Below, one piece after another: positions 9,559 through 20,683 of a stretch of DNA of 64,000 nucleotides. Under the pieces are notes generated by a model that saw only the letters and a list, made by a program, of their open reading frames with translations, ran no database searches and was not told the origin of the DNA. This stretch comes from Podospora bellae-mahoneyi (Eukaryota; Ascomycota; Sordariomycetes; Sordariales; Podosporaceae). Made by a program: the position numbers and the translations under genes. The first letter of the stretch is position 1; every line of letters begins with the position of its first letter. Location: the NCBI RefSeq assembly GCF_035222275.1, contig NW_026946359.1:2046001-2110000 (forward strand), given 5' to 3'.

Positions 9559-11868
9559 ATGGGAACTGGTACGTCGCAGCATTCATCGATATCGCAATTG
9601 AGGTCGCCCTCTAACTCTTCATCACAGGGAAGAAGGAAAAGTCCCGCATGGAGCGGCAGGGCAAGCCCACAGGTGACCCCAAGGTGAAGGGTGAAAACTT
9701 CTACCGCTCCGCCAAAAAGATCAAGACCCTCAATGTCCTCAAGGAGGGCAAGGCGATTCGCAACAAGGATGGCAAGATCGTCAAGGCTGCCTCTTTCCAG
9801 AGCAGAGAGCGCCCCAAGGCTGTCATTGAGCCAAACCGAAGATGGTTCAGCAACACCAGAGTCATTTCCCAGGACACACTCACATCGTTCCGGGAGGCTG
9901 TGGAGGAGAACCAGAAGGACCCATACTCAGTACTGCTCAAGAGCAACAAGCTTCCCATGAGCTTGATTCGTGATGACGGACCCAAGCTCGAGGATGGGTT
10001 GAAGAAGCATCAAGCCAAGATGACAATCGAGAGTGCGCCCTTCTCAGAGACCTTTGGACCCAAGGCGCAAAGGAAACGTCCCAAGCTGAGCTTCGCCACT
10101 GTTGACGAACTGGCGGGCCACACCGAGTCGAGCTTCGATCAGTACACCGCGAGGCAGGAACAGATCAAGCTGCTCAGCGGTACTTCTGGCACGGCTGAGG
10201 TGGAGAACAAGGAGAGTGTCTACCCGGAGATTGACTTCAGTGTCTCAACGGCCAAGGAAGCCATCTTCTTTAAGGGTCAATCCAAGCGCATCTGGAACGA
10301 GCTCTGTAAGCATACACGCACTCACGTTGGAGGTCAGCATTGTTCTAACTTATTCTCACAGACAAGGTGATTGACTCTTCCGACGTCATCCTTCACGTTC
10401 TCGACGCCCGTGATCCTGTCGGCACAAGATGTCGCCATGTGGAGAAGTATCTTTCTACAGAAGCTCCGCACAAGCATCTCATCTTCGTTCTGAACAAGAT
10501 CGATTTGGTTCCATCCAGCACAGCCGTAAGTACAACCATTTTGTATTGTATCACATCACACATTCTTGGTACTCCTCGATTTTTATTCGGAGTACCCCAG
10601 GGGTTTTGTCAGGATGCTTCCGCACACTCGTGTGCCACTGCAATGGAAGTTGTGCGTTACATCCCTGGGAGATCGATATCCACCTCCAACTTCTCTGGCC
10701 TGGTCATCAGGTCAGGGATTGTCAGACTCCGTCTTGGGGTTTCGGCGCCGGATACCGGACGTGTTTCATACGAGTTGAAAACCGCCGCGCCCTTCACTGG
10801 GTAATTTTGTTGCAGTTTTCTTAGTGATGTTTCATACATTTCTCCCCCATCATACATCTGCATTTGAAATTGTTGCTTCCAAGACGGACGCTAACAGGTT
10901 TTCAGGCTGCTTGGATCCGTGTGCTTCAAAAGGATCGCCCCACCTGCGCCATGAGATCAAGCATGAAGAACCCGTTCGGTCGTGGTTCTCTGATCGATCT
11001 TCTCCGCCAATTTAGCATCCTCCACAAGGACCGCAAGCAGATCAGTGTTGGCCTGGTTGGGTATCCCAACGTGGGCAAATCCAGCATCATCAACGCCCTC
11101 CGTGGCAAGCCTGTTGCCAAGGTTGCACCCATTCCCGGTGAGACCAAGGTCTGGCAGTACGTTACTCTGATGAAGAGGATCTACCTGATTGATTGCCCGG
11201 GTATTGTACCACCCAACCAAAATGACACACCACAGGACCTTCTTCTCCGTGGTGTCGTCCGTGTTGAGAATGTCGAGCATCCCGAGCAGTATATCCCTGC
11301 TGTGTTGAGCAAGGTCAAGCCGCATCATATGGAAAGGACATATGAGCTGAAGGGCTGGAAAGACCACATTCAGTTCCTTGAGATGTTGGCTAGGAAGGGC
11401 GGCAGACTGTTGAAAGGTGGTGAGCCAGATGTGGACGGTGTGGCCAAGATGGTCTTGAACGATTTCATGCGAGGCAAGATTCCTTGGTTCACCCCCGCGC
11501 CAGCAATGGAAGGGACCGAGGATGCCGACTCTGAACTCATTGAGGGCCGCCAAGGTCGTCTCGGTGAGATGCGGAAGCGGAAACGCGACCTCGAGGCTGA
11601 AGGCGAAAGTGTTGCCGATACATCCATGGCTGGGTCGACTCTGGCGGCCACCGAGGATCTTGCAGCTTCAGATGACGAAGATGACGATTTCTCTGGATTT
11701 TCCAGTGATAGTGACTCTGAGGGTGAGGGCGATGATAACGAAGACAATGAGGGTGATGATGCCGAGGATATGATATCCCTCGGCGAGTCGAGTGATGAGG
11801 AGGCATCAGATGCTGAGCCGGAGCAAGAGCCAGATCCGCCAGCGTCCAGGAAAAGGAGAAAGGCGTAG
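9559..11868 (+). CDS. NOG2: Nucleolar GTP-binding protein 2 (Nog2/Nug2)
   Basis: Four exons (9559-9568, 9628-10305, 10362-10525, 10906-11868) encode 604 residues. The first exon holds only MGT plus one base, and splicing restores [10 protein letters not shown]. Nog2 is a circularly permuted YlqF/YawG-type GTPase that acts in nuclear 60S subunit maturation. The motifs come in permuted order: DARDP and NKID (G4) before GYPNVGKSS (G1) and DCPGIV (G3). Family stretches [23 protein letters not shown] and RLLKGGEP are also present. The C-terminus is an acidic Asp/Glu/Ser tail ending in a basic RKRRKA, likely nuclear localising. The third intron (10526-10905, 380 nt) is several times longer than any other in the window; the exon junction STA-AAWIRV agrees with the family, so the intron call is firm. 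Confidence 0.95.
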
Positions 11869-12542
11869 TCAAGCCACTTCGATTCTTATCTTGTTGCAGC
11901 GAAAAGCACCACGTGTTGATTTTTAGTAATGAAACCGTGGAAGGGTTTGGGCACAACCCGAATGATACCTCTGCCCATATCATACATTTTTCGTTCCAAT
12001 TCTGCTTGCTTGTGTATCTGTGTCGGCAAAGACAACTTTTGTTGCCAGTGGCTGGGAAAGGCCATTGTTGGGCTCGGTCTGTCGGACAAGTCTGGAATTG
12101 GGATGGTAGATATCTAGTGGTGGATGATCTCGCAGATGCGACGGTGACCTTATCATGGTGTTGCACAGCATGCTCAAGTCGAGATGGGTATCACTGGGCT
12201 GAGGCTCACAGGCGATATGCATGCACGGTCCCTTGTTTCTAGGTGTGAGCCGAGCGGATGAGACCATCACTTCTTTACATCTTGAACTTGCCAACGGTCT
12301 GACGGGCGCTGGGGCGTAGTTGTTCAAGATAATTGGGGCAATATCGCCGTCATGAGAAACAATGAGTCCGTTGCACCAAACGGCACATCTTGCCGTCCTT
12401 GGTGGAAATGATAATTGGAAGCCTGGTGATATAAGTGTTGGGTTACCTCCCCGTTGCTGTGGTCAGTTATGAAGTTGGCAGCTCTTTCACTTGAACCCAG
12501 GATTACCTACCGCCGCTGTCATCTATCACCTACACTTCGACT
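11869..12542. other. Intergenic, no gene seen
   Basis: Nog2 3' flank and upstream region of the Pir1-like gene. The short open frames carry no recognisable motif. Confidence 0.5.
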
Positions 12543-13843
12543 ATGTTTGCTCACATCTTCCTCTTCTTGGTGCTGGGGTTGAGCTTCGTGGTGGCTGATG
12601 TCGCGGATATAGAAACATGTTTGTTCCACCTATACTCAGTCGATGCCAGTTGCAGCAACAACCTCACAGTTGGCCAATTACCAGGTGGCCAACTTCAGGG
12701 AAGCAAACTCACAGAGTCAGCAACATGGTTCCGGTTGTTTGATGGTCGTCTTCTAGACCACGCCCTACGGGGGTGCTGGTGGGCTCGTACAGTTGTCCCT
12801 GTCCACTGTCCTGTCCTTGCTCTGTTCCAGCTAATCTCTTGTTCATTCTTCTAGCCGTCTCGACAGTCTTGGTCTGTGACGTTGCCTTCTCCGACGTGGA
12901 AGAACCCGACATGCTTTTCTCTGTCAACACGCACGGCGATGCCCAGGTTCTCAGTTACAATGGAACATTTTCCTTTTTCGCCTGCCGATCTGGCCGCTAC
13001 GACAAGGTGAACTACTACCTCGAGCAGCCGGATGCCACGTGCCCGCAAGTCTTCCTTCACGTCGACCCCGATATGTCATGTTTTGATGAGCCGTTTCTCA
13101 CTATGACAACCACACCCGCGCTTCATTTCTCAACGCCAGTCCCCTCTGCCACAGAGAGTACCAGTACGGACGATTTGTTGAGTACGGCGTACTATACTGA
13201 GACAGTCGGCGAGTCAACTTCGACAGCTCACGATACAGAATCTCCCGCCACTTACGACACAGACGGTCCCCAGGTTACTACGTTGATCTTCCAAACCACC
13301 ACACCTACATTAACCATCACGGTAAACGAACCCCTCCCAACCTCAGACTCCTACCCCCCACCTTTCACCTTCCCACTTACATCATCCATCCGCCCCCAAT
13401 ACCACTCCCTCAGCACCCTCCTCTCCCCTCCCCTCCCATCCCTGACCGCCCCCTCCATCAACCTCACAGCCTTGCCTCCCACGAGCTTCCCATCCCTCTC
13501 CATCCCCAAACCCTTCACAACAGGCTTCTTCTCCTGGACAAACTCCTCTTTCCCCTCCACCCTCAAAACTAAAACCCTCAGCCCGGGCGTTTATGGTAGC
13601 GGAAGGGGTTCTTCTCTGAGCATGCAGACACCAACGATGTATTACGGCACGGCGGGGTTCAGCCGTCCACCCAGAACTCCTACCCCGTCATACGAACCAA
13701 TGCCTTTGGTGACGACGTTGATTTTTCATACGGCACGGGAGGAGGGTGAGGGAAGTGTTACTATCGGGCCGGTGGTGGAGACCTTTACGGTGACGGCGGA
13801 GAGGGGGGTGGTGGTTACCTTTGCTGTGGAGGTTGAGCGTTAA
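12543..13843 (+). CDS. Pir1-like cell-wall protein with Ser/Thr-rich tail
   Basis: Two exons (12543-12786 and 12855-13843) encode 410 residues. A signal peptide (MFAHIFLFLVLGLSFVVA) is followed by a domain like the C-terminal four-cysteine domain of Pir mannoproteins: CLFHLYSVDAS, LTVGQLPGGQLQ, RGCWWA, then LVCDVAF, VLSYNGTFSFFAC and YYLEQPD. The 68-nt intron (GTACAG donor, TTCTAG acceptor) was placed so that RGCWWA joins PVSTVLVCD. Here the domain sits at the N-terminus and is followed by a long Ser/Thr/Pro-rich region of about 250 residues, probably O-mannosylated. The end (TFAVEVER) is not a GPI-anchor signal, and classic Pir internal repeats are absent. It is probably secreted and wall-associated, but its linkage is unknown. 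Confidence 0.75.
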
Positions 13844-14174
13844 GGGGGGGAAGTTTGTTAAAGGTGCAAAGATGAGAGAGGAAGGAGGAAAGGCAAAGGA
13901 AGAAAAAGGAAGATTTAGTGTAATGGTAGTAATAATAGTACAGGGAAGAGGCTGTTTGGACTTGGCTTGAAAAGGGGTTGTAAAGTGTTGCTTGGTGGCT
14001 ATAAGTTAGGGCAGGTGTGCAAAGAGTGTCGCGTAGTTAAACTTGTCGTTGAACGATTAACTAAGCGGGTCCTTTGAACCCATCATTTTCAAGTAGAAAT
14101 TGGGTGTCTTTTGCAGTTCGAGAAAGAATGCAGGATAACCAACCAGTAAGAGAGTAAAAAGCAAAGCAACCAAA
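13844..14174. other. Intergenic, no gene seen
   Basis: Purine-rich 3' flank of the Pir1-like gene running up to the 3' end of the 5S rRNA gene. Confidence 0.5.
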
Positions 14175-14293
14175 ACATACAACACCGGGGATTCCCCAGT
14201 GGTCACCCACCTGAGTACTGGTCCGGCGGTCAGCTGTTTGACTAGGGGAGAGCGGACGGGATCCCGTATTTTCAGCTGCCTATGGTCGTATGT
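14175..14293 (-). rRNA. 5S ribosomal RNA
   Basis: A 119-nt sequence on the minus strand begins ACATACGACCATAGG and ends GGTGTTGTATGT. The two ends pair to form helix I, and inside are GGGATCCCGTCCGCTCTCCC and CCGGTGTTG, both typical of ascomycete 5S. A TTTT run at its 3' end (minus strand 14175-14172) serves as the RNA polymerase III stop. It stands alone among protein genes with no rDNA nearby, which matches the dispersed 5S genes known in Neurospora. It looks intact; its promoter is expected to be internal. Confidence 0.95.
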
Positions 14294-14694
14294 GATCGTT
14301 ATGGTTAAGATTTAATATTATGTAGGGAATGAGGATGAGAAAATAGGGTTTCACCAGGAGACAGTCTGAGAGAGAATGACAAATTCCCCTAGAGAGGTAT
14401 TTGGAATTGACCAACGAGCACCGATGCCGAACAGGTATTTCGACGGATCGGGAAGCGATTAAGATTTTCGGAAAAGCGATGATGCAACTGAGCGCGAGCA
14501 GCCCCTCATTCACCCCACTAACACACCCCCTATCTACCTATCTTCATGTGTAACAAGAGCTCCCATCACATCATCCCAAGCCTTTCTGTCGCGGTCTAAT
14601 TCTTAATTCTATAAAAGCCTCGTTCACTACCCATCGTCCGTTCGTGACTGTCACTCATCAATTCTCAACTTCACAAACAAAGTAAACCACCAAG
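14294..14694. other. 5S upstream flank and DsbA-like promoter
   Basis: No gene seen. The right end holds a TATA box for the next gene. Confidence 0.5.
14610..14617 (+). promoter_or_regulatory. TATA box of the DsbA-like gene
   Basis: TATAAAAG about 77 nt upstream of the ATG at 14695. Confidence 0.5.
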
Positions 14695-15409
14695 ATGGCC
14701 CTCCCACCCAAATTCAACGCCCACCGCCTCACCTTCTCCTCCTCACTAACCTCAGCCCCTGAACCAAAGCACACCATCGAGCTCTTCCTCGACTACGTCT
14801 GCCCTTTCTCAGCCAGTCAGTCCCCCCTCAACCCATCCCCCCCAAAGCATACACTCACTCCCCCTACCAGAACTCTTCAACAATCTCTACAACAACATCA
14901 TCCCCAAACTCATCTCCCCCAACCCCTCCCTCTCCTCCAAAGTCGACTTCATCATCCGTCAACAAATCCAACCCTGGCACCCCTCCTCCACCCTCGTCCA
15001 CGAAGCCGCTCTCGCCGTCCTCCAACTAACCAACTCCCCCGCCAAATTCTACCAGTTCTCCTCCACCCTTTTCGCCCACCAAAAATCCTACTTTGATATC
15101 TCCCTCGTGAACGAAACCCGCAACCAGACCTACCGCCGCCTCGCCAAGCTCGCCTCGGACACCATCTCTGACCTGGACGAGGAAGCCGTCTACAACCTCC
15201 TCGCCATCCCCTCCCAACCGGGCGAGGACGGCGCCCTCAACGCAGGCAACGCCGTCACAAACGACGTGAAGCTGATCACCAAAATCAACAGACTTCTCGG
15301 TGTTCACGTCACGCCTACTGTAATCTTCAATGGCGTTGTAGCGAATGAGATTTCGAGTGGGTGGACTGAGGAGCAGTGGAAGGAGTGGTTGGACAAGAAT
15401 ATTGTTTAG
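14695..15409 (+). CDS. Thioredoxin-fold protein, DsbA-like
   Basis: Two exons (14695-14815, 14871-15409) encode 219 residues. The 55-nt intron has a GTCAGT donor and a TACCAG acceptor; splicing gives CPFSAKLFNNLYNNIIPKL. The N-terminal IELFLDYVCPFSA is the beta1-loop-alpha1 of the DsbA/GST-kappa thioredoxin fold, with one cysteine (CPFS) instead of the redox CxxC pair. Near the C-terminus VHVTPTVIFNGV carries the cis-proline expected in the fold. This fits fungal DsbA-like or thioredoxin-like proteins without dithiol oxidase activity; a glutathione or isomerase role is possible but not shown. No signal or membrane segment is seen, so it is probably cytosolic. Codon use is C-rich in the 5' two-thirds and G-rich near the end. 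Confidence 0.82.
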
Positions 15410-15766
15410 CTTAGGAGAGAGAGCATGCACTAAAAAGACTAAAAAAAAAAAAGGTTGATACTGATGCTATGCAGAATGTGAAAAAAAAGAGACGGACAAT
15501 CTGTCTCATGCTACCATCCCTTTAACCGCTCCAAAGTGACTAAAACTATTCCTTCTCTATATGTGGAAACTGCCGTGCAACAAACAAAGACTTCAAGGGA
15601 AAAAAAAGAAAAACCCATCATAACTCTTTCTAGACATTGGTTTGTTCTTGTCAGTTGATCAAAAAGGAAAAGAAAAAAAAGAGAGAGAAGTGGATTATGT
15701 ACAAATACGCCGCCGTCCCCCCCTAATCCCACCCACCATCCCATACATCATAATCCGACAATCTAT
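15410..15766. other. Intergenic between convergent genes
   Basis: A-rich 3' flanks of the DsbA-like and mS38 genes, with several poly-A runs. No gene seen. Confidence 0.6.
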
Positions 15767-16895
15767 TTACAATCTATCCAACTTTCTCCTCTCGTTTCTC
15801 GTCCTCTTCTGCAGCTTCTTGTACTTCTTCTTCTTCATCCGCAACTTCCTCTGCCTCTTCACACTAATGGCCTGCATGGCCCGGTCCTGCAGCCGTCTCG
15901 ACTCGTCATACTTCAGCTGGCGCAGCGCCATCCTCTCCAGAAACGTTCTCGGCTGAACGCCGCCCTGCTCCGCACTGTCGATGAGCTCCGGGCTGTGCGC
16001 AACAACCTTGTACTGCCCGTCCGCCTCCACCGTCTCCTCGATCGTGACCATGGCCTTGTACACCCTCGTCTGGGGCTCCTCGCTCGCTTCCAGCGTCGTG
16101 CCGGCAAGCTCGTCGACAAGAGCATCAACGGCGGCGGCAGCGCCATCGGCCATTGGCTTGGGTGCCGGAGGCGGCGCATAAGGCAGGAACTGGCCCGCCA
16201 TGGAGTTGAGCTGAAAATAGACGTTGCTCTCGCCGCTCATCTCAAACGGGGCGCCGTCGGCGCGCCTCGGCGACTCTCCGGTTTCCTGAATCTCTTGCTG
16301 CATCCGCTCCTGCTGTTTAAAGACACTAGTGTTGGCTTCATCATCATTCAACTTGGAGAGGGGATGTTTTTCAAGGTCATGTACCGTTTGTGACAGGGTC
16401 GACAGGACGTCAGACACCCTGTGATGCGGCGAGCGGGTGTTGAAGATCTCGGCAAAGGCATCCTCGGTCACCGTCTTGGGGAGGAGCTGTGTGACGGAGA
16501 TGGGCCGGTGGAGGGCGAAGAAGGTGGACAGGGCGAGGGCTAGATAGAGGGGTAAGCAAGAGATGTGAGTGATATTGGGGAGGATACGAACCCTCGTCCT
16601 TGATGTGCTTGGTGCTGGGGACGCTGGGGAGCTGGGGGCCGGCGTCCTTGGCCTTTCTTTTGCGCTTCTCGCCGGTCGTCTTGGAGTTGCCCGAGGCGGG
16701 CACGGAGGGCCGGGCGGCGAAATCGCGGGCGCCGTCATCCGGGCTTGAGGGTTTTGAGGACGAGTACCGGCGCTGGTGGAGACCATTGGCCTTGTAGGCA
16801 GCTTTGGGAGCCGACGCAGTCAGGGAGGAAACCACCGTCACAGGCGACTGGGGAGCCGCAGACGCAACAGCCCGTCGCACTGATAACGGCAGCAT
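15767..16895 (-). CDS. Mitochondrial ribosomal protein mS38 (Cox24/Aurkaip1 family)
   Basis: Two exons (16895-16592 and 16539-15767) encode 358 residues. The 52-nt intron runs from a GTTCGT donor to a CTATCTAG acceptor; splicing gives KHIKDEALALSTFFALHRPISVT. The start at 16895 gives a presequence rich in Arg, Ser and Ala (MLPLSVRRAVASAAPQ, later HQRRYSSS). The family signature is the very basic C-terminus, AISVKRQRKLRMKKKKYKKL followed by RKLDRL, the hallmark of Cox24/Aurkaip1. In mitoribosome structures this peptide lies in the small subunit. The middle is low complexity and variable. Yeast Cox24 is much shorter; a long N-terminal extension is common in filamentous fungi. Upstream in-frame codons lack a better start. 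Confidence 0.85.
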
Positions 16896-18956
16896 GGTTG
16901 GCGAGGTGGTGGCGGCTGGTTCTGGGGTGAGAACAAAACTCGCAAGGGTCCTCTTCAGAGATGCCCGCTCACAAAGGCTGGCTGCTTTCTGAAAAGGACA
17001 GCGAGAGACGACGTCGAGGTGTCGAGATGTCGAGATGTCGGGAGGTGGCGGGTGGTGCGCTGTCAAAGGCAGACGCTATCCAGGTTTGCAGTCACGTTTG
17101 ACGATGACCTGCCAGAGGGATGGAAAGCCTTGTTGGTGGCTCCGGCTCGGCTTGCTTCTTCTCTCGGGCGCTATTTGCCGTGATCGCCTGATGGTCTGTG
17201 CGGCTTCAAACGTCTCGTCTCGATTGGTACCTGGAGTCCGCATTGGGTAATAACCGGGGCATCAAGAAAGGGAAGCTGTCTCTCCCTCACCCAGCTCCTT
17301 ACACCGACCCTAACTGCCTTTCGTCCATGCAGGGAAACACAGAAACGTGGGTTTTACATGGCCCCTGACGGAAGTGCAAATGGCATTGAAATACCAGCCA
17401 TGGATGTTGAGAACAACAGGTAAGCAATACCGCATATACTCAATCGAACCAAAATTGCCCGCGCCTGCCACTATACCTACAGTGAAATGGTGAGAAAACA
17501 CACAAAACAACCACAACACCACAAATATACCCTCAGCAGGTCTCTGAATGAACACATCTGCGTGACAGTGGCTCGCTCGCAGGCCGCACTTCACGTAGGA
17601 CAAAGAAAAGACTCTGTGGGCTCGCAGGCCACACAATAAGCACCGGATTGGCCTGATTAGAGGGCCAGAATTGCCTGCATACGCGCAAGGCACAAAATAC
17701 GAAGAAAATAAAGTCGATGTCTTGTCTGAAATAGAATGTCCGAAGCAGACCGCTTATATACATGACCCTTGACCCCCCGAATCCTCCGAGAGCCCTACTT
17801 CCTTACTTATACCCTCAGGCCTGTGGCCGCACCCCAAACCAACATACGGCAAACGTATCTCACAAAGCACTTACCCGGCACTACCTAGTGCCTGCTTGGT
17901 ACCTACTTAGCGCTTATCTAATACTATACGAAATATCTACTTAATAGAGCAGAGTGCTGCAAAGCTCTGCATCTATCATTATAGTAGATAAAATAGCTCT
18001 GATTTTATATTTAGGGTATTAAAATCCTATAAATGCCTAGTATAATTTGTGGGGCAATCGACCCACAATAAACCACACTTTCCGTAGCGCCGGTAGCCGA
18101 ATTCGCCTTATTTTGTATAGCCGTGACCTGTGGCCTATATTGTATGCAGAATACCATGAAGCTGGATATCGTTATTTCGCTGCTTTGACAGTAAACATCG
18201 TTGGATATCTTGGTGTCCCGGTGAAGGCGGACAGGATGGTTATGCAGCGAGGTTTCTCTGAGTAGTTCATCCACCCATGCATCATTATTGTTGCTCCTCG
18301 AATAGGATAAATTGAAACTCGTAATTGATGGCGTGATGAGCAATAGGAAACCTGAAAACAGCTCGAAACATGACCTTGGGAGGATGAATGAATGTAATTT
18401 CGGACAGTGCCAGGTGCAAAGGGGCAGATAATACATGGTGGGGTGCATGTTGAACTGGGTAAAGTAACGATGGTGACTGAAGATGAATTACGTTAATGTC
18501 TGGTGAAGGAGAGGTTTCTGGTTTGACCAACCCAAAGTCCTGTTCAAGTGTCGTGTTTCTTTCCAGCACCCAGGTGTGGGAAAGAAAGACGGGGCATTGC
18601 GACTTTCCCAGACTTTGATGCTGAAGCTGGAACTTTCAAGAGCTTCTCAAGCTGTCAACCTTGAAGCTTCCCAGTATGTAAACGATAACCCAAAGTGTTG
18701 CTGGTTGGTGGGGCACTGGCAAAGGAGTGGCAGGAACGAATCCTAAAGGCGGAATTTGCAATTGGGCGCCAAGAAACGCATAGCTCAAGCACGTGACGCT
18801 GGGCCCCGGTGCGCAGCTCTGGCAAATTGGCCCGGGCCTTCCCGAGCTTGCCTTGGAAGTGAGGCAAAATCACTGCTGCATAAGTCTGTTTTTTGAGGTT
18901 GAGGACATTTTCTTCAACCGCCCTTCCACCCCCCCGACACACACCCATCCGCGTCC
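16896..18956. other. Divergent upstream region, no gene seen
   Basis: Two kilobases between the mS38 start (-) and the MPP-beta start (+). The open frames are short and unlike known proteins. Around 17880-18060 base composition drops to AT-rich with an imperfect hairpin, listed separately. The rest presumably holds both promoters. Confidence 0.5.
17935..17989. repeat. AT-rich imperfect hairpin
   Basis: Outer arms ATCTACT (17935-17941) and AGTAGAT (17983-17989) enclose inner arms GCAGAG and CTCTGC. It sits in a short AT-rich island unlike the surrounding GC-rich DNA. It could be a remnant of an old mobile element mutated by RIP, but no coding trace remains. Confidence 0.4.
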
Positions 18957-20683
18957 ATGGCGTCCCGGAGACTTGCTCTGAACCTCGCCCAGGGCCTGCG
19001 TGGCCGCTCTGGAGGTCTTTCTGTCCCCATCAGACGAGGCCTTGCGACACCTCACTCGCCCGCCCTCAAGACCCAGACGACGACACTCAAGAATGGCCTG
19101 ACTGTGAGCTTCCCCCTGGCCCTCCCGTCCGCCCGTCCACAGCCTGGCCGCCATGACGTCGTGCCAATTGGTCCTTCCTGAGCTTGTTACAGCTTCATAT
19201 ACTGACTGCAACTCTTTCCCACCCCGCAGGTCGCAACCCAGTACTCTCCCTATGCGCAGACCTCGACGGTCGGCATGTGGATCGATGCCGGCTCCCGCGC
19301 CGAGACCGACGAGACCAACGGCACTGCCCACTTCCTCGAGCACTTGGCCTTCAAAGTACGGTAATCCGGGCTCGCCCTTTGCCGTTCCCGGCTAACATGA
19401 ATACACTTGGGCAGGGCACATCGAAGCGGACTCAGCAGCAGCTGGAGCTTGAAATTGAGAACATGGGCGCCCACCTCAACGCTTATACCTCGGTTTGTTG
19501 CCGTCTATTCTATTCCGGATACCTTCGTCGAAGCTAATTCCCGAGTGTAGCGCGAGAACACCGTCTACTTCGCCAGGGCCCTGAACGAAGACGTTCCTCA
19601 GTGCGTCGATATCCTCCAGGACATTCTCCAAAACTCTAAGCTTGAGGAGTCGGCTATTGAGCGGGAACGTGATGTCATTCTCCGTGAGTCGGAGGAGGTT
19701 GAGAAGCAGTTGGAGGAAGTTGTCTTCGATCACCTGCACGCCACCGCTTACCAGCAACAACCCCTCGGCCGCACCATCCTCGGCCCCCGCGAGAACATCC
19801 GTGACATCACCAGGACCGAGCTTACCAACTACATCAAGAACAACTACACTGCCGACCGCATGGTTCTTGTCGGAGCTGGTGGTGTTCCCCACGAGCAGCT
19901 CGTCGAGATGGCTGACAAGTACTTTGCTGGTCTCCCCTCCAAGAGCCCCGAGTCCGCCGCCTACCTCCTGTCCAAGAAGAAGGCCGATTTCATCGGCTCC
20001 GATGTCAGAATCCGCGACGACACTATCCCCACCGCCAACATCGCCATTGCCGTTGAGGGCGTCAGCTGGAACGACCCCGACTACTTCACTGCCCTCGTCA
20101 CCCAGGCTATTGTCGGCAACTATGACAAGGCTCTTGGCAACGCTCCTCACCAGGGCAGCAAGCTCAGCGGCATCGTTCACAAGAATGATCTTGCCACCAG
20201 CTACATGAGCTTCTCCACCAGCTATAGCGACACTGGGTACGGACCGTTTTGCTATGTTGTGTGTGAAGGTTGACTTGATACTAATACGTCTCTAGTCTCT
20301 GGGGCATCTACATGGTCACCGACAATCTCGCCAACGTCGATGATCTTGTTCACTTCTCCCTCCGCGAGTGGACCCGCCTCTGCGGCAACGTCACCCCCGC
20401 CGAGGTTGAGCGCGCCAAGGCCCAGCTCAAGGCCTCCATCCTCCTGTCCCTCGACGGCACCAGCGCCGTTGCCGAGGACATTGGTCGGCAAATCGTCAAC
20501 ACTGGCCGCCGCATGAGCCCCGGCGAGATCGAGCGCGTCATTGATGCCATCACGGAGAAGGATGTCATGGAGTTTGCCAACAAGAAGATCTGGGATCAGG
20601 ACATTGCGATCAGCGCTGTCGGCAGCATCGAGGGTCTGTTTGACTACGCCAGAATCAGAGCCGACATGAGCAGAAACTTTTAG
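18957..20683 (+). CDS. Mitochondrial processing peptidase beta subunit
   Basis: Five exons (18957-19103, 19230-19355, 19415-19492, 19551-20236, 20296-20683) encode 474 residues. This M16 metalloprotease removes presequences from proteins imported into the mitochondrial matrix; in Neurospora the same protein is also core I of complex III. An Arg-rich presequence ([20 protein letters not shown]) precedes [11 protein letters not shown] and the inverted zinc motif HFLEHLAF (HxxEH, residues 83-87). The distal zinc Glu lies in the [20 protein letters not shown] helix. Full catalytic residues mark it as the active beta rather than alpha subunit. Introns were placed by joining NGLT-VATQYSP, LAFK-GTSKRT, YTS-RENTVYF and DTG-LWGIYMV. 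The first intron, 126 nt, is the longest of the four. Confidence 0.96.

Noticed and set aside
10367-10804. Read-through frame covering the long NOG2 intron
   Set aside because: Only the first part is NOG2 coding; the family sequence resumes exactly after the intron acceptor at 10905.
11913-12327. Overlapping frames after NOG2 on both strands
   Set aside because: Short, no motif, and located in the NOG2 3' flank.
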